Source: Isoetes taiwanensis (taxonomy: Eukaryota > Streptophyta > Lycopodiopsida > Isoetales > Isoetaceae). Taken from it: a stretch of 64,000 nucleotides of DNA. This document shows, in pieces, positions 1 through 12,000 of the stretch; positions within the stretch are counted from its first letter, which is position 1, and every line of letters starts with the position of its first letter. The stretch is from assembly GCA_021234155.1 (NCBI GenBank), contig JAJEKV010000310.1, positions 1-64,000 on the forward strand. The letters run 5' to 3'. Made by a program: the position numbers and the translations under genes. The notes beneath the pieces were generated by a model that saw nothing but the letters and a program-made list of their open reading frames with translations, searched no databases and was not told the DNA's origin.

Positions 1-3000
1 TCATGGAATTGTCGAGAGCTTCCCTTGGCCGAAGGGGGCAGTCTCAACTCGTGGCCGGCCCGATATAAGATCTCATCTTTCTCGCCGGAACGTAAGGAGC
101 ATCGCGTATACCGGGGCTACGATACCAGGGTTACCAACGACACCAGATTGGCTGTCGCATGCAGGGGCCAGAGGGTCATGGTGGGGTTGCTTGCTACCTT
201 ACAGGACTTGGCACACATTCGGTCACCCTCGACGGTGAACCTGCCGGTACTTGTGGGTTAGTGTGCATAATGGCCACCAATGTAACCCTCTTTTTCGGCC
301 GCTGTTATTTCCCTCTACTTGTGAGAGCACCTTCTGCTCGCGACCACTTGATGCGGATGGGATGGACCTTATGTCGATCTATGTGATGACATGCAGCGGC
401 TAGCGAGTTAAGGTAGAATTAGATCCTTCTTGGGGATTTCAATTACGCGGGGCTTCGGGGAGTAAGAAGCGACCCATGGACTTGACCCCTCGGCAAGCCC
501 GATGTCTGCGGTCGCCCTTGAGCAGCGGCCCGCGAAGGATGGGATGACAGCGGTCACTGCTTTTGTGACGGTTGCTTTCTGCTATGTGAGCTATTACTGA
601 CTTGATAATTTGCAATGGCCTATCGATTGGCGCTTCTCACAAGTGCATGCATACGCATGACAATCGAGGAGGGTCTGGTGTGGTGGACTATGTATTAACA
701 AAACTGAATTTCGCGCCAAAGATATGCATCTCATCGATGGTTTCGCGAACCTTGGGGTGGGCGACGATTCGGGATGAGGAGGTCGACTGCGGATCACCCT
801 CCCACTTTTATTTGGACCAAAAGGCTTGGCAATGGCGGAACCCCACTATGCCAGCCCCTCCCATCCCTACGATTCGCGTGGATTATGGCCGGCGAGGATT
901 TCTGGCAAGATGCTCGCGGGCGCCACGCCCAGCAATTCTGCGGACCCCCACTCTAGAAGCGGCGAGCCAGAACCGATTGGCCCGAGCTATTGCGGATCAC
1001 GGCCAGACGGTGTTTTGGCGAGACCCCCTCCCGTGGCGTCGCCGCTCGGGGGGCGGCAACATTTCAATGCTTAGGTGGTTTGTCGCGGTGTAAAAACGCC
1101 AAAGCGCCCGGCTTCGAGTCACGATGCGGATCGGGTATTACCTTCGCCCGAGCCACCACATAATCACCGGCGCCCATGCGAAGAGAACGAAGCGGTACCT
1201 TGCGGGCACGAGGGGAGATGTTAGGCTGGGCATAATCTCCCGAACAGGCCTTGAGAGTGCTTGAGAGAGCCCGGCCCAGCCTACAGGGGACATCACACAC
1301 CCGAGGCGTGGGAGGCGGTACTACTTGGCCGGCTCTACTGACCCACCCGAGGGGCATGCATATACCCCACAGGATGGCCCCATTGGTTCATGGAGGAGGA
1401 TGTTGTGGAAACACACCTTGGTGGCTAATGGGAAGCGGTGACCTACGATGGTATCTGAGCGGGGAGTTACTCAAATGGGCCGAGCAACCCAGCAGTGCCG
1501 ATCCTCACTACCTGTTCCTTGAGCATTCGCGAGAAAGAGTTTCCCAGAGCAATGGACCACAAGAAGGGTTGTCCCCATTCACAAGGCGAGCCCACATTGT
1601 CGACCAATTCTGCAGGACGATCATGAATTGATTCGGTTGCCAAAGCTGTTGGGCATTCTCGGCGGCAGTTGACCAGGCCCGAGAGGCAGCGGATGTGCAA
1701 GCCACAGCGGGGCTTTAGGCCGCCCACTCAGCGATTGACCATATATTTGCTGGGGGAGCGATTGAAACGGTAGAAACCTCCGTGAGGACTTATCTATTCT
1801 TGCTGTGGACCAGCGAAAGCTTCGATCTGATCCCGGGGAAAAGCTATAGGCTAGAAGCGCATCAAGCTGTGGCCTTGGCTGCGCGTGCGAATGCCATATC
1901 ACGAGGTATGAGAGTTGTTTTGGCGAGGATCACGTGCGTGGACCAAGCATTCACCCGGTATTAATTATCGAGTGCGTGTTGCCCCTCTCACCAACACTTT
2001 TTGGCCTCTACATTGACCCGGTTAGGCGTTGTCTTCGCGAGCATGGGGCATGGCCGGCTTTTGCACCAGGTCCAGCCCGGCTCATCTATCTGCGGACGAT
2101 GTTGACCTTGGCCCTCCGAGAAGCTATGCGATCTCATCGGATGCCCTAGACACACATTCTCGGGCTTCTGGACATGCTTGGCGTGAATCGGCCAAGATAA
2201 GGTGGTTCTCATATCCTTTTCATGCCACCCCGCCGCCTCCTGCACTCACATCTCGGGGGCTGTGGAGGTCATGCCCACCCTACAAGTACCTGGGGTGGAG
2301 TTCCCCTCCATGCTTTGTTGGGGAGGCGTCCATCGAAACTGCGGGTGTGCGAGCTAAGCGCTTTGTGCCATCTGCGGAACAACTTGATCACCGGTGAGCT
2401 CTATAGGTGGGGCTCTATGATTGGGGCCATCATCACACTCTGTTTGGTGATCGGGCACATCTAAATGCGTGGGAGTCGAGGTTTGGGGCGGTCGTCTCTT
2501 TGGCGACCTGGAATGACTTGGAGGCAGTGTAGAAGGCATTTTTAGCCGCGAGGCACTTGGGGTGAAACCGGTCCCTATCAGATTCTCGCAACTGCGAAGC
2601 TGGATTCTTGCAGCTTCCGATTGGGTAGCCCTTGATAGACACATTGTCTATTTTCGAGGAAAGTGGTTAATATGGGTGATTTCGGCTCCTGTACCTAGCT
2701 TACGTTGTGGCAATGGGCCCGCATGATGGCTCAAAACTTTGTTGGAGTAAAAGAGATGGACTGGTTCAGCCCGGATGGGCGTGCGAGAACACGGATGCAT
2801 CGCGAGGAGGTGGACCGCGGAGGCCGTCGTGGCGATTTCGCGGGGAGTACACGGGCGCTTACTTCCTTGGCAAGCTCACGGGACCCCATCGCTCTAGAGC
2901 AGGTCAAAAATGGCCCATTACAAGGAGCACATCAACCCGGCGTTGGTGGGGGCCCTTAACTCTATCTGCGTTCGACTGCCCCTGAAAAAGCGTAGACTCA

Positions 3001-3517
3001 TTGCCTCCTCCATTCATACGGTGCCCACCATCTCGCATCGAGGCGGGCGGATGGATTGGGGGGCCCGCTTCCGGGGCGGGAACTCTGTCGGTCTTTGTCA
3101 AGCGGGTGCCATTGAGGATGAGCCTCACACTTTCGAGTTGCCCGACATTCGGTCGGATCCGGGGCGGATCGTTCCCTTATGCAGCCGGACTTGCCCCTAC
3201 ATTTCGCTGATGAACCCGCATCAATCACGTGCTCACGGGGTGCGTACATCGGGGTCTTGGTCCTGCAGGCCCACCTTTGCCCCGCTGGCTGCTCATGATC
3301 GGGCACTACGGGTACGGTACATGAGTGTATATATTTGTGTGTTTTGCATTTGTATGTTGGAGCGGTTTGTCAGCAGACTGATTCGCTGCCGCGGTTTTCC
3401 TCAAAACCCTTTGGGGCGGGGTTTTAATCCGGGTAGTAATCCGCTGGCTGGCTTTTGTATTGGGTCCCATAGGCGAGATTGGTCTCGTGGGCGATAAAAA
3501 TACCTTCCTTCCTTCCT
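1..3517 (+). mobile_element. Decayed LINE (L1-type non-LTR retrotransposon), 3' end intact
   Basis: The stretch is clearly GC-richer than the AT-rich DNA that follows and is full of short overlapping open frames, as expected of a frameshifted coding element. Near 159-240 a peptide with GPEGHGGVACYL resembles plant LINE endonuclease regions. Around 1979-2110 two frames carry LSPTLFGLYID and ADDVDL, which match the LINE reverse-transcriptase block before the catalytic motif and the YADDV-type motif itself, in the right order but in different frames. The unit ends with a GATAAAAATA stretch followed by CCTT repeats (3503-3517), a microsatellite tail of the kind some plant LINEs carry. A second, truncated element at 49506-50223 ends the same way. 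The 5' end lies outside the window. Family assignment is inferred from motifs; the exact clade is unknown. Confidence 0.72.
3503..3517 (+). repeat. (CCTT)n tail of the LINE
   Basis: Four tetranucleotide units immediately follow the A-rich LINE end and mark the boundary with AT-rich host DNA. Confidence 0.75.
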
Positions 3518-4905
3518 ATGAGCATCAGGTCAATAAGGTTCTGCAACAAAGTTGTGGCAAAGTTCCCTCCATAACTGCTGCAACCAAAGTAATAATGACA
3601 TAAATCTTAACTTTAGATTTCCCATTAGCAAGATAGATGGAATAAATATTATTTTACAAATTCAACCATTAAGACAGAAGAATACATAGGCCAGATCCCA
3701 TTCCATATTCCATCGAAACAAGAAAATACATAGATTGGAAGCTTTATCTCTGTATCCTCCAGCTATTTATGCCGCCCACAACATGTTTTTTTTCTTTTGA
3801 AGAACTGTGTCATCAATATCTTAAAAGAATGGTAATGTTTTCTCTTTCATAACAAGAGTTTTACTTTGTAAGGAATTTTCCATCCAAACTACTTCAATAT
3901 AGGTGGTAACAGCAAGAAAACATACCTTTTGGTGATTATATTGAAAACATCAACTATAAGGTATTTATTAGAACAAACCTCGTATTTTGTAGAATATGAA
4001 AGCTTTAAGAACGTGATAAACAACCTTTATCTTCTCAAGGTAATTCTTCTAAAAGTTGTGACAGTAATAGCAAATAGTAATCGCAATAACAAATCAAAAA
4101 ATCATGTGCGTGATGCTATTGAACAAATTTAAAGCGTAGCAAACTTCGCAAAGGAATCTGGTAACACATCACGATAAGATCCAGGGTGATGACGACTAGC
4201 AGTGGCTTGGCTCAAAGCTTACCTGTTACCAACACTATATCTCTAGGAGCTACAACATTGTCTGTGTTGTATCACAAATCGCATATGAAAATAAATGTGG
4301 AGTAGATTTACTTGAGATAACGTGATTGGATCTTGCCGCTGAAAAAAGTGACAAAATTTTGCTTCAATACCAGGAAAATAAATTATCTGCAACCCTGTTC
4401 TTAGCTGCAATAAGTATAAAAAAGCCTTTTTTCACCTCGGAATCAGTGGGAGGTTCTAATATGTCCTTTGGAGCTGCCATATGATCATTGACACTAATAT
4501 TCTAATGCATCCATTTTTTATGGTGAAAGAATTTGTTTTTATTTACTCTTTTTTTTTAATGTTTTAACAGTTCAAACTGAGTATTGGTTTCTCATTTGGA
4601 GATCAACTTCAAGTTCTACAATCTATCAACTGAGGCTCATGATTTTATTGGAGACTTATGTGCCTGGTTTTAAAACATCTATAAAGCTTGTATTTTATAT
4701 GACTTGTATCTCATACTCTACAATGGCAATGCAATGATATTTCATTAGGAACTGCACGTGAGAATGAATTAAGTAATGAGTGGATACACAATCTACAAAA
4801 GAGGCTCAATAAACTAGTAGTAAAAACCATACATGTGGTTTTCGTGGTCATAATCAATTCTTCCAGGGTTTAAACTGCAGTCATAATCATTATATTTTAT
4901 TGCAG
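3518..4905. other. AT-rich intergenic DNA
   Basis: No coding region can be supported. A 67-residue frame at 3929-4132 is AT-rich with no recognisable domain. A 39-base exon-like block at 4223-4261 on the minus strand has both splice dinucleotides but is too short to assign. Confidence 0.5.
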
Positions 4906-4993
4906 AACTTGGTTGGGAGATATAATTGATTGTGTCATGATGAACCAGCAGCCAGCTTTTGATCATCCTGGTCTAAAGGATTCAGAAGTCCAG
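4906..4993 (+). pseudogene. Orphan exon of a neprosin-family (DUF239) protein, activation-peptide part
   Basis: The block is bounded by a good acceptor (TATTGCAG, ending 4905) and a GT donor at 4994. In one frame it encodes 29 residues including GDIIDCVMMNQQPAFDHP. This matches the hallmark of the neprosin activation-peptide domain, where GDIIDCV..xxQPAFDHPxL is highly conserved. Neprosin-family proteins are secreted plant glutamic peptidases or relatives. I find neither the upstream signal-peptide exon nor the downstream catalytic domain within several kilobases, so this looks like a gene fragment. A distant-exon gene with very long introns is possible but unlikely. Confidence 0.6.
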
Positions 4994-5876
4994 GTCTTTT
5001 ATCTGTTTTAGCAAATCGTAAATTCTATATTGGTTTGCAATTCTTAGTTTAGTATAGTAACAGGAGCCAACTCCAAGAAGGCCAGCAGAAAGGGATAAGT
5101 TACAACCACTAGATTTGAAGGGGGGTAATGCAGAGATCAATATCAATTATCAACTTTAAAAAGCAAAAGAAAAATTCCCATACAATAGATCGATAACTTA
5201 GCAAGCATTGGACTCCCCTTCATTGATTTTCAGATCGAATTATTTCTTCATAGACTGAAACAAGTAACAAAAGAACACTACAAAGCAAAAAGAAATCTAC
5301 CTGTTGTGAAGCCTCAACAAAAAAAACTAGAAATGTACTATATCTAATGTCATATTAAGCATAATTTTTAGAGAGACCCCCTTGTCAAAAGGCATCTGCA
5401 AACTCTTTTCTTATCTCCTTACTTTGGCATGTAGGATCTCCTTCTTCAAAGCTTATGCAGCAAAAACGAGGTGGATTTGGCTGGAAAAGTGGAGCCAAAA
5501 TTCCATCGTCGATGCTGAAACAAAGAATATTTCTAAAAACAAATCAGGACATATGAGCCTTCCATTTACTCTCTACTCCTAACTGTTTCACAAATGATGC
5601 CATGCCTGTGATGGGTGGAGATGAGAAATTTGTTGCATGTTGCTACCATATCTTGTGCACCGTCTGACACAATAAAACTACAAGAATATCAAATGGAACT
5701 GATATGTAAGCTTAGACACTACTGCCTGTGCTGTCTTGGATAAAAATAAACTAGATATGTCTGAGAAAAATGGGTTGCAAAGTTTGTCCATTATCCATTC
5801 CGGCAGAAGAAATGAAAACAGAAAACAAGAAAGTGCCCAATACAACAGAGGCATAGAGAAATGAAAGATTTGGAGT
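4994..5876. other. Intergenic DNA downstream of the neprosin exon
   Basis: Nothing recognisable. One 66-residue frame at 5382-5582 has no domain. No continuation of the neprosin fold is visible in any frame. Confidence 0.45.
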
Positions 5877-5901
5877 GATTATTGGAAGACGATTGCCCAT
5901 C
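5877..5901. repeat. Left target-site duplication of the SINE
   Basis: This ~25-base stretch beginning GATTATTG recurs, with about six mismatches and one indel, directly after the poly(A) tail at 6035-6058. That is the expected signature of LINE-mediated insertion. Confidence 0.55.
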
Positions 5902-6034
5902 GCAGTGGTGGTTTAGTGGTAAGGCCTTAGGTTGGGGTGACCTCCACTAGGGTTCAAAACCCACTAGCTACCATCGGGTGGGAGACGTGGATAGGTGCAT
6001 GTCCCACTAACCTTGCCTTCAAACAAAAAAAAAA
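5902..6034 (+). mobile_element. tRNA-derived SINE with poly(A) tail
   Basis: A polymerase III A box fits the consensus perfectly at 5909-5919 (TGGTTTAGTGG), and a B-box-like GGTTCAAAACC sits at 5951-5961, about 30 bases further on. The unit then runs through a non-tRNA body and ends in a run of A (6025-6034). Imperfect ~24-base duplications flank it on both sides. No cloverleaf acceptor stem is visible, so it is not a working tRNA gene. It was presumably mobilised by a LINE; the LINEs in this window carry CCTT rather than poly(A) tails, so the partner is probably another family. Confidence 0.7.
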
Positions 6035-6058
6035 GATTATTGAGAGGCGATTCTCATC
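6035..6058. repeat. Right target-site duplication of the SINE
   Basis: Imperfect direct repeat of 5877-5901 immediately after the poly(A) tail. Confidence 0.5.
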
Positions 6059-8058
6059 TAAATAAATGTTGTAACATCTCAAGAAAGAAAAATGAAGAGC
6101 CACAAACATCTAGCCATGTTGTGGCAGAAAACATCACAAGACGCTGAGAACTATCTTATGAAGAGCCACAAACATCGGGTCCATTTAAGATACTATGCAA
6201 GATGGCATATCCTTTGTTATAAGTGAACCATGATAATGGCAATGCATGATTGATGCAATGCTTCAAACAATATGACGAATTTGCTTGAATAAAAATCGAA
6301 ACAGCCTAGCCTCAAGGAAACCTTGATACACTTACAGAGAAAACTTGCCTTGTTGGAAAAGAAAAATTACCCAGGTCTTTTTCTTTTTCTTCCAAAAGCT
6401 ACAAAATACCAGATTGTTCGGAAGCAAAAAAAAATCTCGAAGGTATGCTTTAGTCTAAATACACAAGGGAATCGTCTAGACAACAAGATCCAATCGAGCA
6501 AAAGCCAAAGGATGGAAGAGGAGTACCCAAAGAGACTCTTGACATCTTTTGCATCCGGATCTAACATTTTGGGTCAATTTCTAATTTTCATGGCCCTAGG
6601 ATGAAAAATAGAGAAATACAAGAGAGCCACATGGTCTTTGATGATGGAGTTGGATAGGCTAGAATTGCAAGAACGGTTGTAGGCTCGGTAGGGCTGGTGT
6701 GCTTCTTTTTTTTCCTCTCTTTTTTGAATTTTGTTGACGCGAAACCTCAGCTTCCCATATGCGAAACACTTTTCACGTAAGCAAAATAGAAGTTTCACTT
6801 ACGGGAAAATAATTAATGAATTAATTTTTATTTTTTTTTTGAATTTCTCTTATGTGAAACTTCAATTTTGTTTAGGCGAAACACTTTTTGCATAAGCAAA
6901 AGTGTTGTTACGCGAAAAAATTTCGACGCCGGAAATTTTTTTTTTTGGCGTTTTTTACGTTCAATACTTCAAAATTGTGTCGTACCATTCGAATAATATG
7001 TATTTCATACAAAACGTATGACGTATTGAACCTATCTCTAGTTTGTAGTGCTTTATTGCAGCTTGCTATTCATACTCTTATTGTAGCAGAGTTTGATTGC
7101 CATAATTGGACTGTATTTTTTGTGGCGATTGACTTGATGGGGTCAAGACATGGCTGTTTGACCCCATCTTGTTTTGCAGAGAACGATCTAGAGACCCCCA
7201 TATGGGATATTCCCCATGAAATTCTGCAATCCAATGGTTGAAAAGTTTTTAAATAAAGGCCAAACGATAATACACCCATAAACTAAACTTGCAATATTTC
7301 ATTTTGTATTGCGGGAGGGCTTTTGTCGCATGGTTGGGACTATAATTCCTGGCACGTATTGTATGCAAAACCATATATCTTGACATGTTTGAGCAACTTA
7401 ATTGCACTTGAAGGTCAAATATCTATTTTTGTGCATTTTGGATTGCTTTTTTTGCAATGGTCCTAAAAAAGAAAGATAGCTTGCAATTTGTAGAGACTAG
7501 ATAAGGTAGACAGCTGCGGTTGCACGCCGAAGGAGTCTGCCCTCCTCTAGAGCCGAAACCCTGCTACTGGTGCAGATCCGGCCATGATTTCACACGAGCC
7601 TTCATGTTGTTTCCCCTTTGCTATTTTAGTGCGACCGGCTCTAAGAAATTCGGTATGCCTAGACATCTGATGTCGGTGATTGCTTCTTGAAAGCTGTGGC
7701 AAAATGCTCTGCCTTTTTGATGGTTTGTCGATTTTTAAAAGGTTTGTTCCAGGACACCGCAGTTTGTGCTTGTGGGTAGTGTGCTACTTCTGTCAGAGTT
7801 GGCCGGACAATGGATCTGGTGTGTTTTATTTAATTGCTCGGGCAATGGTCTGAAACATTCATTTGCACCATTGAAGCAAGCAAATTTTCCCTAGAAAAAT
7901 TCGTGACCAATGGAACATTGATCTGGCACAACGGAGGGAATATTCTGCAAATCAATGGCCACGAAGAAAAGATGAAAAATAAACTCAAATGGAATAATGT
8001 GAATTATGAATACCGATATATGTTTGTGTTATAAACCCATGCTAAAACCTTAGCCACA
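6059..8058. other. Intergenic DNA and presumed FLN1 upstream region
   Basis: No gene is supportable. Frames at 6323-6604 and 6888-7241 lack domains. The last few hundred bases before 8059 must contain the promoter and 5' UTR of the FLN1-like gene, but I cannot single out a convincing TATA box. Confidence 0.45.
6719..6945. repeat. Two ~115 bp imperfect tandem units with CGAAAC and GTAAGC/TAAGC motifs
   Basis: Each unit starts with a T-run plus GAATT, followed by GCGAAAC, a second GCGAAACACTTTT and then a TAAGCAAAA block. The motif repeats on both strands, giving several TTTCxC/GxGAAA inverted pairs. Function unknown. Confidence 0.45.
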
Positions 8059-10360
8059 ATGGCTATGCCGGTTAACCTTCACCTTCCAGGATTTCTCTCC
8101 ACCTTTCCGGGGAACCGCAGCTCATACATTTCGTCATCTTCGCGTGCCCATTTGAGTAAGCATCTGGAGCAGGTATTGGGATTGCATTTGGGTCCTGGAT
8201 ATGGTGGTTTCTTAGCACATAACAGTGGCCGGAGAAACTTTAAGACCAGGGCAGTGCAGGATTTGGATAATGTATCCGATGGGGATGAATCTTCCAGTGA
8301 GGAAGGTAAATCAAAATCACCAGGCAGAAGAAAACGCTCCCGTAAGGCAGCTCCGGATTCCTCCGACGATGAGGGTGAAAAAGAAACCCGCAGTACCGCA
8401 AGCAAAGCTTCTAAAAAACCCTCTAGCCCTAAGAAAAGCAGTGTAAAACGTCAAACTGGTGATAGTGTTAAGGATGGCGAGAAACTTGGCATTGAGAAGG
8501 AGCAAGTATCCAATGAACAGAAGAGTTCTGAAGAAGTAAAGGATGAAGACGAGGAAGACGAAGAAATTTATGACTGGCCTCCTCTAGTATGTTGTTTTGG
8601 AGAGGCTCTCAACGAGTTTATTCCAACTGTTAGAGTGTGTGTCAAACAGATGGACCCTGATATATATTCTACATGGAAAGGGCTGCAATGGACTCCTCCA
8701 GAATTTGCTCGTGCTCCAGGTACTACAGCTGCCAATGTAGCATTGTCACATGTGAGATTAGGTGGGAGAGCTGCATTCATGGGCAAGGTTGGAAGTGATG
8801 AGGTAGGTCAGCAGATTGTTAGGACCTTGAATGAAAACAGAGTACAGACCAGAGGGGTGAAATTTGATCCTAAACTTCCCACTGCAAAATCTCGTCTCAA
8901 GCTTCAATATGGTAATGGTCATGTCTCTGCATTGTGTACGCAACAGAGTGCAGAGAATTCTTTCAAGCCATCAGAAGTCAACAAAGATATATTAAAGGAG
9001 GTGTGTGTTTACTTGTTTCCTTTCATTATTTTTGCTCTTTGCCTGCTTCATGTGATTTTTTTTTCTTCCTACGACAAGTAAAGTCCATTCTATTTCATTG
9101 GCTGAAAATGAAATATTTATAGTAGCTCTGTCATACCTTGGTAGTCCGTGATTCTCCACAGTAGTTTCTTCAGACATCCTTTCTTATTGGATTCCTATGG
9201 CAACTAATGTTTAATTGGCTGATACTGAAGTTCGAAACATTTTCAGGTAGGTACCTCTCCTGTACCTTACTTTCTTCAATGACTTAAAAGTATCATTTCT
9301 GAATACCAAGGAAGTTCTAACAAAGTCATTGCCTCAGCTTTTTTTAACCTCCTTCTTCACTTCCCCGCATCAGTATTTTCCATTCCGGGGTATCATGTAG
9401 TGTATTGTCAGGCGTCTAAGGTGCAAAACAGTGTCATTGCACTCAAGTACTGTGCAGTTGTGGGGCAAAACGTTTTTAGAATGATTTAACATCCTTCACT
9501 GGTTGTCTTGGACAGAGATGTTATAAGTGTAGTTGTTGTTGCCTAGCATTGCATCCTATACTTACATATCTGTTGCTAGGCACGAATGTTCCATTTCAGT
9601 TCTCTGAGTCTTACAACCGAATCCACAACTTCATCTTTGTTGCAAGCATTGAAGATTTCGAAGTCATTTGGCGCTACTGCGTTTTTCGATCTAAATCTTC
9701 CTCTGCCTTTGTGGACCGATGTAGATAAGACATGGTCTATGCTTCAAAGAGTATGGAAAAGTTGCGACGTGATTGAGATGTCGAAAATTGAATTGGAGTT
9801 CCTGTTGAGGGATGAGGGCATGGCCATACGGAAGCTTACTTCAAATCTCTTTGCTCGTTCACTTGAGGAATTTCGTGCCAGGAAAAATAAACGCTATGAG
9901 TACCATTATACTCCAGAAGATATTGCTCCATTATGGCATGACGGATTGCGGCTTTTGTTTGTGACAGATGCTACACATAAGATTCACTATTACACTCCTG
10001 ACTTCCATGGGTATGTTGTTGGAACTGAAGATGTTATCATTGCTGCACAGACTTGCGACAGAACTGGATCAGGTGATGCAATTGTTGCTGGTAAGAATTC
10101 TTCATTATTTTTCTAACCTCAACTTCAAAACATGAGAATGTCTGGACTAGATACTTCTGGACGCTTGTGCAGGTATGATGAGGAAATTAGTTTCTCAACC
10201 AGATATATATACTGATGAAGATAAGCTGCAAAGGGCCCTGAGATTTGTTATTTCAGCAGGCATAATATCTCAGTGGACCACAGGGGCTGTGCGTGGTTTT
10301 CCAACTGAGAGTGCAGCTCAGAATCTAACTGAGCAAGTTTTCCCGCTTACTCTTGTTTAA
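8059..10360 (+). CDS. FLN1: Fructokinase-like protein FLN1 (plastid PfkB-family, nucleoid/PEP-associated)
   Basis: Three exons are supported: 8059-9000, 9580-10090 and 10173-10360, with GT-AG introns in correct phase, giving about 546 residues. The N terminus is serine- and basic-rich like a plastid transit peptide. It is followed by a long Lys/Ser/Glu/Asp-rich linker (about residues 65-175), then a PfkB domain opening with PPLVCCFGEALNEFIP. The first PfkB signature region reads APGTTAANVALSHVRLGG; the second reads CDRTGSGDAIVAG near the exon 2/3 junction and keeps the GxGD aspartate. FLN proteins are known partners of the plastid-encoded RNA polymerase and thioredoxin z and are generally regarded as lacking sugar-kinase activity. 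FLN1 fits better than FLN2 because of the MDPDIYSTWKGLQW-type segment. The ATG opens directly into the transit-like sequence. The gene appears intact. Confidence 0.88.
9001..9579 (+). other. FLN1 intron 1
   Basis: GTGTGT donor at 9001 and TGTTGCTAG acceptor ending 9579. Splicing joins KDILKE to ARMFHF in phase 0, restoring the conserved PfkB sequence. Without splicing, the frame runs into an unrelated hydrophobic tail and stops. Confidence 0.85.
10091..10172 (+). other. FLN1 intron 2
   Basis: GTAAGA donor at 10091 and TTGTGCAG acceptor ending 10172. It is a phase 1 intron of 82 bases that splits the glycine codon of IVAG and joins it to MMRKL. Confidence 0.85.
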
Positions 10361-12000
10361 TTATCTCAACTTCATGCCTCTATGTTGAGATGCAGCATTT
10401 CAAACTTGAACGATTCTGGTAATTGTTAGATTCTTTTTCATGCTTATTCACTTATATATTATCTGATGTATGCATCTATTGTCAGAAGAGAGCCTTGTCC
10501 TCTTTTGATGGGGTTTGGTGAATGCTGATTTCAAGGGTGGCCTGGTCTTAGTTCAAGAAAGCTTTGGCCGAAACCATGCAATGCAAATATTTGCAAGTGA
10601 GCTTACCAAAATAATGCTTCTATCATGCAGTATGTCTATCCTTTCATATGTCGGGCATTATGGGACTTGTTATCTCCTGATGTGGATACATGATCGTTTC
10701 TCAAGAAGAGTGATATACACCCCAAGTGGAAGATTTATACAGACAAAAGATGAGTTTCCAAAACCTTTGTTGTTGTGTTTAAGTAGATTGGGTTGTTACC
10801 TAAGAGAAATTTTAACTCTTTAGCCAGTCCGCTTATCCTAGTTGACTTTTCAAGAGGATATCAAGCTGTAAATTTGGCTGAAAATGCTATACTGGCTTCT
10901 TATAAATCCTGCTCTAGTCCTAATTTTGGAATATTTTAAATAAGTGTTATGGCCCTGTGCCTTGATATTTTTTGGCATATTCATTATGGAAGCTGTGGTC
11001 ATCCATTTTGTCCAATGTGCTGAGGCTATTTGCTGCATGCAAGTTCCATTGGAGATAGCTTAGGATGCAAAATTGTCAAATGACTACTTCAATGGGAGGA
11101 TTATTATGCTGTATTATATTGGAGTCATTTGCTTTCGTGGACCCATTTACATCAGATGGTCTTATTTTTGGAATATCCAACCTAATTCGAAGTTTCACAC
11201 ATCAAGTTCAGGGTTGTTCTTGGGATGACAGTAAATGAAGAAGTCTCATTCAAATCCAACATTATGGCCATGTTATAATACTAGCAGTCAAGATGAAGAT
11301 ATTGACTACGAGGTCATTTAAGCACCTTTGAAGGAAGTTCAACAAATGCAGAAACAAAAGCATAAGACTTTTCTTCTAAATAAGCACTAAATCAGAGAAT
11401 CAGTAGGCTTTGTTTTCAAAAGCATATGTAATGAAGATTTGTCTCCTTACACCAGACATCTAACAAGGGAGGCCTTTCTAGTGTAGACATATGCTTGCAA
11501 TTCCTCAACAAGTCTCTCTTCAAAAAACTTTAATTCCATTAGCAGCGAACTATAATGAAGTGCATCATGCTTCAAGTTGAATGCTTCCGTTTAACAATTC
11601 AATTTTCTTAATAAGCATACAAGGTGCAAAGTAATTTTGAATCAATGCTTTTCATTTCATATATAATCTGACTAGTAGTTAACAACTGTCTAATTACGTA
11701 CCCTTTTCTTATGAGTCGCTATCAATATAACATGTGTTCTGCCTCTATAAGCGTTCAACAATTCCATTTTCTTAATAAGGTGCAAAAAAATAGTAACAGT
11801 TCGTACCCCTTATCAGAGTCCCCCTCAATATAACATGTATTGTGCAGAGCGTAGAGGTGCAAAGTAGTGATTGTAATTATAGCAAATCTAAATACACTCA
11901 ACTGCAATGTAATCTCTTATAGTCCAATGCCTTCATAAAAAAATTACCTGGTCAAAAACCTGGTATTCTTAATGTCTAATAGTAATCACGTCTTCCACAA
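10361..12000. other. FLN1 3' flank and intergenic DNA
   Basis: AT-rich, without a recognisable gene. The first part is presumably the FLN1 3' UTR. A frame at 10515-10823 has no domain. Confidence 0.45.
11588..11875. repeat. Imperfect tandem duplication, ~165 bp period
   Basis: Two blocks share AACAATTC, a TTTTCTTAATAAG segment, AAGGTGCAAA and CAATATAACATGT in the same order, diverged by many substitutions. No coding potential is evident. Confidence 0.4.

Noticed and set aside
602-1093. 163-residue plus-strand frame
   Set aside because: Lies in the frameshifted GC-rich LINE; no domain in this frame and alternative frames are equally open.
4223-4261. Minus-strand exon-like block (NVVAPRDIVLVT) with AG and GT borders
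   Set aside because: Only 39 bases; the next plausible exon goes out of frame, so homology to Rossmann-type proteins cannot be supported.
5902-5975. Possible tRNA gene because of A and B boxes
   Set aside because: No acceptor or anticodon stems and a poly(A) tail with flanking duplications; better explained as a SINE.
8079-8405. 108-residue minus frame
   Set aside because: Antisense shadow of FLN1 exon 1.
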